Origin: an uncultured Ruminococcus sp.
GTDB taxonomy: Bacteria; Bacillota; Clostridia; Oscillospirales; CAG-272
Reading direction: 5' to 3'
DNA: 14,270 nucleotides
Assembly: GCA_902766575.1 (NCBI GenBank)
Contig: CACXED010000320.1
Span: 1-14,270 of the forward strand
Position 1 is the first letter of the stretch. Every line of letters starts with the position of its first letter. The notes beneath the pieces were generated by a model. It did no database searches. It was not told the DNA's origin and worked only from the letters and a program-made list of their open reading frames with translations. A program made the translations under genes and the position numbers. Positions 11,669-14,270 of this stretch are shown one piece after another.

Positions 11669-14270
11669 TCAGTCGGCTTTTTTCTTATTTTTTCTTATCA
11701 GTAAGGCTCCGAGCTTGCAGAGCTCCATCACGACAAGCGGAACGAATATCAGTCCGAGAGCCGCCAGATAGAGCTTTCCGGGCAGCAGAATCAGTCCGAA
11801 CACAGCTCTCAGGGGCGTGAACAGCACGAGCGCCATCAGTGCCGCCGACGCAAGCGCCGCTAAATTCAGCTTGGAGTTCGTAAACGGCCCGATCGCGAAA
11901 AGCGAGCGGTCGGAGCGCATATTGAACGCCTGAACTATCTGCGACAGCGCAAGCACGATCAGAGCCATCGTCTGTCCGCCCTCGACAAGCCCGGTCTGCT
12001 TCTCTCCGAGCGCGAAGGCAATGAGGGTTATCAGCGCGAACATACAGCCCTGAAGCGCGACGCGGACTCCGAGTCCGTGGGCAAAGATGCCCTCGTTCTT
12101 CGGCTTCGGCTTGTGATCCATCACGTCGGGCTCGACCGCCTCCATGCCGAGCGCGATAGCCGGCAGCGAGTCGGTAATCAGGTTTATCCAGAGAAGCTGC
12201 ATCGACAAAAGCGGCGTCTTGTGCCAGAGCAGCATCGCGGCAAAGACGGTTATCACCTCGCCGATGTTCGTTCCGAGCAGAAAGCCCACGACCTTGCGGA
12301 TATTCGCGTAAATTCCGCGTCCCTCGCGCACCGCGTCGACTATCGTTGCGAAGTTGTCGTCGGTCAGGGTCATGTCGGCGGCTCCCTTTGCGACGTCGGT
12401 GCCGGTTATGCCCATCGCGCAGCCGATGTCAGCCGCCTTGAGCGCGGGCGCGTCGTTGACTCCGTCGCCGGTCATCGAAACGACCTGACCCTTGCGCTGC
12501 CATGCCTTGACGATGCGGATCTTGTTCTCGGGCGAGACGCGGGCGTAGACCGAGATGTGTTCGACCTCGCTGTCGAGCTCGGAGTCGTTCATCGCGTCGA
12601 GCTGCGCTCCGGTTATCGCGCGGTCGCCCTCCTCGAGGATGCCGAGCTCCTTTGCGATCGCCGAGGCGGTGACGACGTGGTCTCCGGTGATCATGACCGG
12701 CTTGATTCCGGCGCGGCGGCAGAGCTTGACAGCCTCGGCAGCCTCGGGTCTCGGCGGGTCGATCATTCCGACCAGTCCCATGAAGGTGAGGCCGTTCTCG
12801 AGCTCCTCGGAGGTCGGTTCAGCCGGGATTTCGGCGATCTCCTTATATGCGACGGCGAGGACTCTCAGCGCGTTGGAGCTCATCTCCTCGGTGAGCCGCT
12901 TGGCGGTCGAAAGGTCGCCCGAGACGCAGCGCGGAGCCATCATATCGAACGCGCCCTTGACGATAACGACATTCCTGCCGTCGATGCGGTTGACGGTGGT
13001 CATCAGCTTGCGGTCGGAGTCGAACGGCAGCTCGGCGAGACGCGGATATTTTCTGTTCAGCTCATCCTTGGGCATACCGTTCTTATGCGCCGCGAGGACG
13101 ATGGAGGTCTCGGTCGGGTCGCCGATGTGCTGCTCGGTAGCGCCGTTAAAGACGACCGAGCCGTCGCAGCAGAGCGCCGCATAGCAGAGCAGCTTCCTGA
13201 CGCTCTCCGAGTTGTTGCTCGTAATGTCCTCGGTCGAGCCCATGCCGTCGACGTAAGCCTTCCGGAGGGTCATGCGGTTCTGCGTCAGCGTTCCGGTCTT
13301 GTCGGAGCAGATCACCGACGCGCTGCCGAGCGTCTCGACGGCGGGAAGTCTGCGTATCAGCGCGTTTTTCTTTACCATGCGCTGAACGCCGATCGACAGG
13401 ACGATCGTCACTATCGCCGGAAGTCCCTCGGGTATCGCCGAGACCGCCAGCGAGACCGCCGTCATGAATATCGTCAGCACGGGTATCCCGCTGACCACGC
13501 CGACGACGAAAATCACCGCGCAGGCTATAAGCGCGAGTATGCCCAGATATTTTCCGAGCTGTGCGAGCTTTTTCTGAAGCGGCGTCTGACCCTCGTCCTC
13601 GCCCTCGAGCAGGTTCGCGATCTTGCCCATCTCGGTGTTCATTCCGGTAGCGGTGACGACTGCGGTCGCGGTTCCGTAGGTGATCGAGCAGCCGGAATAT
13701 ACCATATTCTTCCGGTCGCCGAGCGGAGCCTTGTCGTCGCAGAGCGCTTCCGCGTCCTTTTCAGAGGGAACAGACTCGCCGGTCAGCGCCGATTCCTCGC
13801 TCTTAAGCCCGACCGAGCGCAGAAGTCTCGCGTCGGCGGGAACGAAATCACCGGCTTCAAGGCGGATTATATCGCCCGGAACGAGCTCAGCGGCGTCGAT
13901 GAGCGATTCCTTACCATCGCGGATAACCCTCGCGTGGGGTGCTGATAGGCTTTTGAGCGCGTCGAGCGCCTTTTCGGCCTTTGATTCCTGCATGACGCCC
14001 ATAATGGCGTTGATTATGACGATGAGCACGATCAGGATCGGCTCAAAGATCTCGCTCCAGTTCCGCTCGGCAACAACCACGGCAAAGGAGATTGCCGCCG
14101 CTGCGAGCAGGATCAGTATCATCGCGTCGCAGAACTGAGCGGCAAAGCGCTGGAGCATCGTCTTTTTCTTCTTTTCGTTCAGTTTATTCTGTCCGAATTT
14201 CTGTCTGAGCCCGGAGACCTGCGAGTCGGAAAGTCCGCTCTCAAGCGTCGTCGAGAGCGAAGTCAGGAGC
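11669..14270 (-). CDS. Ca2+-type P-type ATPase (cation pump), 5' end beyond the window
   Basis: At least 866 residues are visible. This is a type IIA-like pump that moves Ca2+ across the membrane using ATP. Landmarks in order are the N-terminal GLSDSQVSGLRQKFGQNKLN, the actuator motif ALTGESVPSEK, TM4 AIPEGLPA, phosphorylation site CSDKTGTLTQNRM, nucleotide-binding VKGAFDMM, hinge MTGDGVNDAPALKAADIG, TM5 NIGEVITVF, TM6 WINLITDSLPAIALGM, and a Lys-rich C-terminus (RKNKKKAD). The Ca2+ ligands known from SERCA in TM4 (E309), TM5 (N768, E771) and TM6 (N796, T799, D800) have counterparts; the TM8 acidic residue (E908) appears to be Gln here (SQIVQAFN). The Met at 14158 is internal: the frame stays open for 37 more codons to the window edge with typical N-terminal sequence. 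No U-tract terminator is visible after its stop on the minus strand. Confidence 0.93.
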   Translation of the reverse strand, partial: LLTSLSTTLESGLSDSQVSGLRQKFGQNKLNEKKKKTMLQRFAAQFCDAMILILLAAAAISFAVVVAERNWSEIFEPILIVLIVIINAIMGVMQESKAEKALDALKSLSAPHARVIRDGKESLIDAAELVPGDIIRLEAGDFVPADARLLRSVGLKSEESALTGESVPSEKDAEALCDDKAPLGDRKNMVYSGCSITYGTATAVVTATGMNTEMGKIANLLEGEDEGQTPLQKKLAQLGKYLGILALIACAVIFVVGVVSGIPVLTIFMTAVSLAVSAIPEGLPAIVTIVLSIGVQRMVKKNALIRRLPAVETLGSASVICSDKTGTLTQNRMTLRKAYVDGMGSTEDITSNNSESVRKLLCYAALCCDGSVVFNGATEQHIGDPTETSIVLAAHKNGMPKDELNRKYPRLAELPFDSDRKLMTTVNRIDGRNVVIVKGAFDMMAPRCVSGDLSTAKRLTEEMSSNALRVLAVAYKEIAEIPAEPTSEELENGLTFMGLVGMIDPPRPEAAEAVKLCRRAGIKPVMITGDHVVTASAIAKELGILEEGDRAITGAQLDAMNDSELDSEVEHISVYARVSPENKIRIVKAWQRKGQVVSMTGDGVNDAPALKAADIGCAMGITGTDVAKGAADMTLTDDNFATIVDAVREGRGIYANIRKVVGFLLGTNIGEVITVFAAMLLWHKTPLLSMQLLWINLITDSLPAIALGMEAVEPDVMDHKPKPKNEGIFAHGLGVRVALQGCMFALITLIAFALGEKQTGLVEGGQTMALIVLALSQIVQAFNMRSDRSLFAIGPFTNSKLNLAALASAALMALVLFTPLRAVFGLILLPGKLYLAALGLIFVPLVVMELCKLGALLIRKNKKKAD

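Noticed and set aside
11664..11684. Second + strand terminator over the ATPase stop (AGCCG/CGGCT plus T-run)
   Set aside because: The stem has only 5 bp and the T-run is the complement of the Lys codons at the ATPase C-terminus, so it is probably incidental.
12077..13945. 622-aa + strand frame opposite the ATPase gene
   Set aside because: The translation is rich in Arg, Asp and His with no recognisable domain, and it mirrors the ATPase codon bias.

Overview
The window looks like chromosomal DNA from an anaerobic Firmicute of class Clostridia, probably Oscillospiraceae/Ruminococcaceae-like. The protein sequences are Clostridia-like, the genes are fairly GC-rich with AT-rich intergenic gaps, and the promoters are strong vegetative types: TTGACA-like -35, 17-nt spacer and TATAAT, often with an extended TG. 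Taxonomy is inferred from sequence character only.

Layout. The left edge may hold the 3' end of a + strand gene, followed by a bidirectional hairpin. A minus-strand gene (156-650) encodes a small protein with an RRXRR/PLMP-like N-terminus, preceded by a leader with two imperfect 25-nt repeats. Next come asnS (947-2341), a membrane-anchored NERD nuclease-like protein with a topoisomerase-type zinc finger (2392-3321), a tRNA-Arg(ACG) gene with its own promoter and terminator (3451-3526), a TetR-type regulator (3590-4147), an HdeD/DUF308 membrane protein (4274-4861), two overlapping half-size chromate-transporter (CHR) genes (4986-6115), a GH99/WbsX-like protein (6258-7487) and a second TetR-type regulator with a candidate operator on its own promoter (7633-8280).

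From 8390 to 11059 four genes form a tight operon: a GNAT acetyltransferase, a shikimate kinase, a FucU/RbsD-type mutarotase with Asn in place of the usual active-site His, and an aspartate carbamoyltransferase. The last carries a C-terminal CX4C...CX2C module that resembles the zinc domain of PyrI. The operon ends at a 10-bp-stem hairpin.

From 11100 to 11606 lies an AT-rich stretch of about 500 bp with no credible gene. It is filled with recurring TACGCG-type motifs, tandem 9-mers and 12-mers, a composite unit found twice on the + strand and once inverted, and several palindromes. It ends in a strong + strand terminator (11607-11647) that serves no recognised gene. A Ca2+-type P-type ATPase (minus strand, 11669 to beyond the right edge) fills the rest.

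How the genes work together. Most of the window is housekeeping (asnS, tRNA-Arg, aroK, pyrB) mixed with transport and regulation. The two TetR-type regulators probably act on themselves or on neighbours, but their ligands are unknown. The least explained parts are the repeat-rich gap at 11.1-11.6 kb with its orphan terminator, the repeated leader of the RRXRR-like gene, and the PyrB zinc-module fusion.
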